DNA of 64,000 nucleotides from positions 248,001 through 312,000 of the forward strand of contig NZ_PKRP01000004.1 in assembly GCF_002855515.1 (NCBI RefSeq), read 5' to 3'. This DNA comes from Rhizobium sp. TH135 (GTDB lineage Bacteria > Pseudomonadota > Alphaproteobacteria > Rhizobiales > Rhizobiaceae). The translations under genes were made by a program, and so were the position numbers. Positions 62,839-64,000 of this stretch are shown here, piece by piece. The notes beneath the pieces were generated by a model. The model had not been told where the DNA came from. It saw only the letters and a list, made by a program, of their open reading frames with translations, and did not search any database. How positions within the stretch are numbered: position 1 is the stretch's first letter; each line of letters starts with the position of its first letter.

Positions 62839-63003
62839 TGGTCATGCTCCTCTGTGTGTTGCGATGGTCGGAAAAGGCGCGAGCTGCGGAATTTGTTCCG
62901 GCAAAGTCATTTTGGCGCAGGTAGCAAAAGCGGCGGAACAACCTTGCCCCGCGCGCATTGAACGAAACCGCGCGAGATCCCTCGCCGAACAGCGAGCTCA
63001 TCC

Positions 63004-64000
63004 ATGCTTCCGAGAATTGCGATCATCGGCACCGGCCCGACCGGCCTCTATACATTCAAGCAATTGATTGCCTCGACCGTCCCGCTGTCCATCACGCTCT
63101 TTGAGGCGGAAGGCGAACCGGGCAAGGGCACGCCCTATCATCCCGACATGAACGACCCGGCCATGCTCTCCAACATTCCGAGCATCGAGCTGCCAGCCTT
63201 CACCGAAACGCTGGCCGACTGGCTGCGGCGGCAGAATGACGACACGCTGATGCGCCACGGCATCCGCCGCGAAGCGATCGACGAGCGCGAATTCTACCCG
63301 CGCCTGGTGCTTGGCGACTATATGCAGGCGCAGTTCGAGCGCATGCTGGCGGTGGCCGCCGAGCGTGGTCATGAGATCACTGTGCTCGCCCATCACAAGG
63401 TGGTGGACATCGAGATCCAGAACGATGCGATCCGCCTGCGTGTCTCCAATCCCGATGGGGAAAGTGACGCGAATTTCGACCATGTGGTGATGGCAACCGG
63501 CCACAACTGGCCGGACAGCACGGAAATCCGCCCGGGCTATTTCGTTTCGCCCTGGCCGGCCACTGTTTTGAAGTCGATCCGCAATGAACCCGTCGGCATT
63601 CTCGGCACCTCGCTGAGCGGGATCGACGCCCTGATGACCGTGGCGACGGCCCACGGCATGTTCTACAGCGATGCGGCGGGTGATCTGCAATATCAGCCGG
63701 CTGCCGGGACTGAGGATTTTCGCGCGACGCTGATGTCCCGCAAGGGCATCCTGCCGGAGGCCGACTTCTACTGCCCGCTGCCCTATGTGACGCCGCTCGT
63801 CTGCACGGAAGAGGCCATAGACGCGCTGATCGCGACAGGTCGTCACGACCTGCTCGATGAGGTCTTCGAGCTGTTCCGCGGAGAAATCGTCGCCCGCGAC
63901 CCCGGTTATGCCGCCCGCATCGGCCTTTCGCAGCTGACCGTCGAGACCTTCGCAGCCGCCTACTATGCCGACCGAACCGAAAGCGATCCGTTCGTCTGGG
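63004..64000 (+). CDS. FAD/NAD(P)-binding protein (3' end cut off)
   Basis: 332 codons from the ATG at 63004 run off the window. FAD dinucleotide-binding motif RIAIIGTGPTGLYTFKQLI at the start, then LFEAEGEPGKGTPY, a second motif VVMATGHNWPD and GILGTSLSGIDAL. This is the FAD-NAD(P)-binding family (NAD_binding_9 type), of unknown substrate, often 450-650 aa. A weak GGAAC-N16-CATT element lies at 62935-62959. Confidence 0.85.
   Translation, partial: MLPRIAIIGTGPTGLYTFKQLIASTVPLSITLFEAEGEPGKGTPYHPDMNDPAMLSNIPSIELPAFTETLADWLRRQNDDTLMRHGIRREAIDEREFYPRLVLGDYMQAQFERMLAVAAERGHEITVLAHHKVVDIEIQNDAIRLRVSNPDGESDANFDHVVMATGHNWPDSTEIRPGYFVSPWPATVLKSIRNEPVGILGTSLSGIDALMTVATAHGMFYSDAAGDLQYQPAAGTEDFRATLMSRKGILPEADFYCPLPYVTPLVCTEEAIDALIATGRHDLLDEVFELFRGEIVARDPGYAARIGLSQLTVETFAAAYYADRTESDPFVW

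Overview
This 64 kb window is chromosomal DNA of an alphaproteobacterium, most likely a member of the Rhizobiaceae (Rhizobium/Agrobacterium type). The evidence is the high GC content, a Tad/Ctp pilus cluster ordered pilin-cpaA-cpaB-cpaC-cpaD-cpaE-cpaF, a BA14K-domain protein, the N-acetylglutaminylglutamine amide (NAGGN) osmolyte genes, and GGAAC-N16-CGTT promoters typical of the rhizobial general stress sigma factor. No rRNA, CRISPR array, prophage or complete insertion sequence is seen. Almost all sequence is tightly packed, ordinary chromosomal coding DNA.

Layout. (1) 1-8.4 kb: Tad/Flp pilus biogenesis. A minus-strand operon runs from the Flp pilin to cpaF, which is cut by the window edge. 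Facing it on the plus strand are a stand-alone secretin N-domain protein and two TadE/TadG-type pseudopilins. More Tad parts lie far away: a TadD-like TPR lipoprotein at 38.5-39.3 kb and a TadG-like protein at 42.8-44.0 kb. (2) 8.5-20.5 kb: nucleoside uptake and salvage. deoB-add-upp are on the plus strand. Converging on them is a long minus-strand operon for a BMP-type nucleoside ABC transporter followed by cdd, purine nucleoside phosphorylase, deoC and deoA. A retropepsin-like protein and a 265-bp MITE-like palindromic element sit at the convergence point. (3) 20.5-33 kb: msrA, tRNA-Ser, a small stress operon behind a general-stress-type promoter, and the three NAGGN genes. The M42 peptidase gene is separated from asnO-ngg by a regulator, a DUF2946-like protein, a Crp/Fnr regulator and a PepSY membrane protein. 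(4) 33-45 kb: SDR dehydrogenase, an FtsK-family translocase with no membrane anchor, YigZ, M17 aminopeptidase, an NlpC/P60 peptidase, tRNA-Leu and BA14K. (5) 45-54.5 kb: DoxX, amidotransferase, LysE, a vanadium-haloperoxidase-like/CRTAC1 pair, YegP, a ccdAB toxin-antitoxin pair with a frameshifted toxin, an HxlR/monooxygenase divergent pair, and lepA. (6) 54.5-64 kb: two extracytoplasmic sigma factor loci. One is an ECF42-type sigma factor with its DGPF-domain (YciI) partner and a matching upstream promoter. The other is an ECF sigma/anti-sigma pair next to a subtilisin-like protease, a DUF6065-like protein and a secreted Ser/Asn-repeat protein.

The most interesting observation is in the last region. 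The protease gene, the DUF6065-like gene and the Ser/Asn-repeat gene each have a GGAAT-N16-CGTT/CGTA element upstream. This suggests a small local regulon of an envelope sigma factor that makes a secreted protease and a low-complexity secreted protein. Other points worth checking are the ccdB frameshift, the MITE-like element, the split NAGGN trio, the ECF42 promoter and the operator-like palindromes in front of the nucleoside transporter operon.
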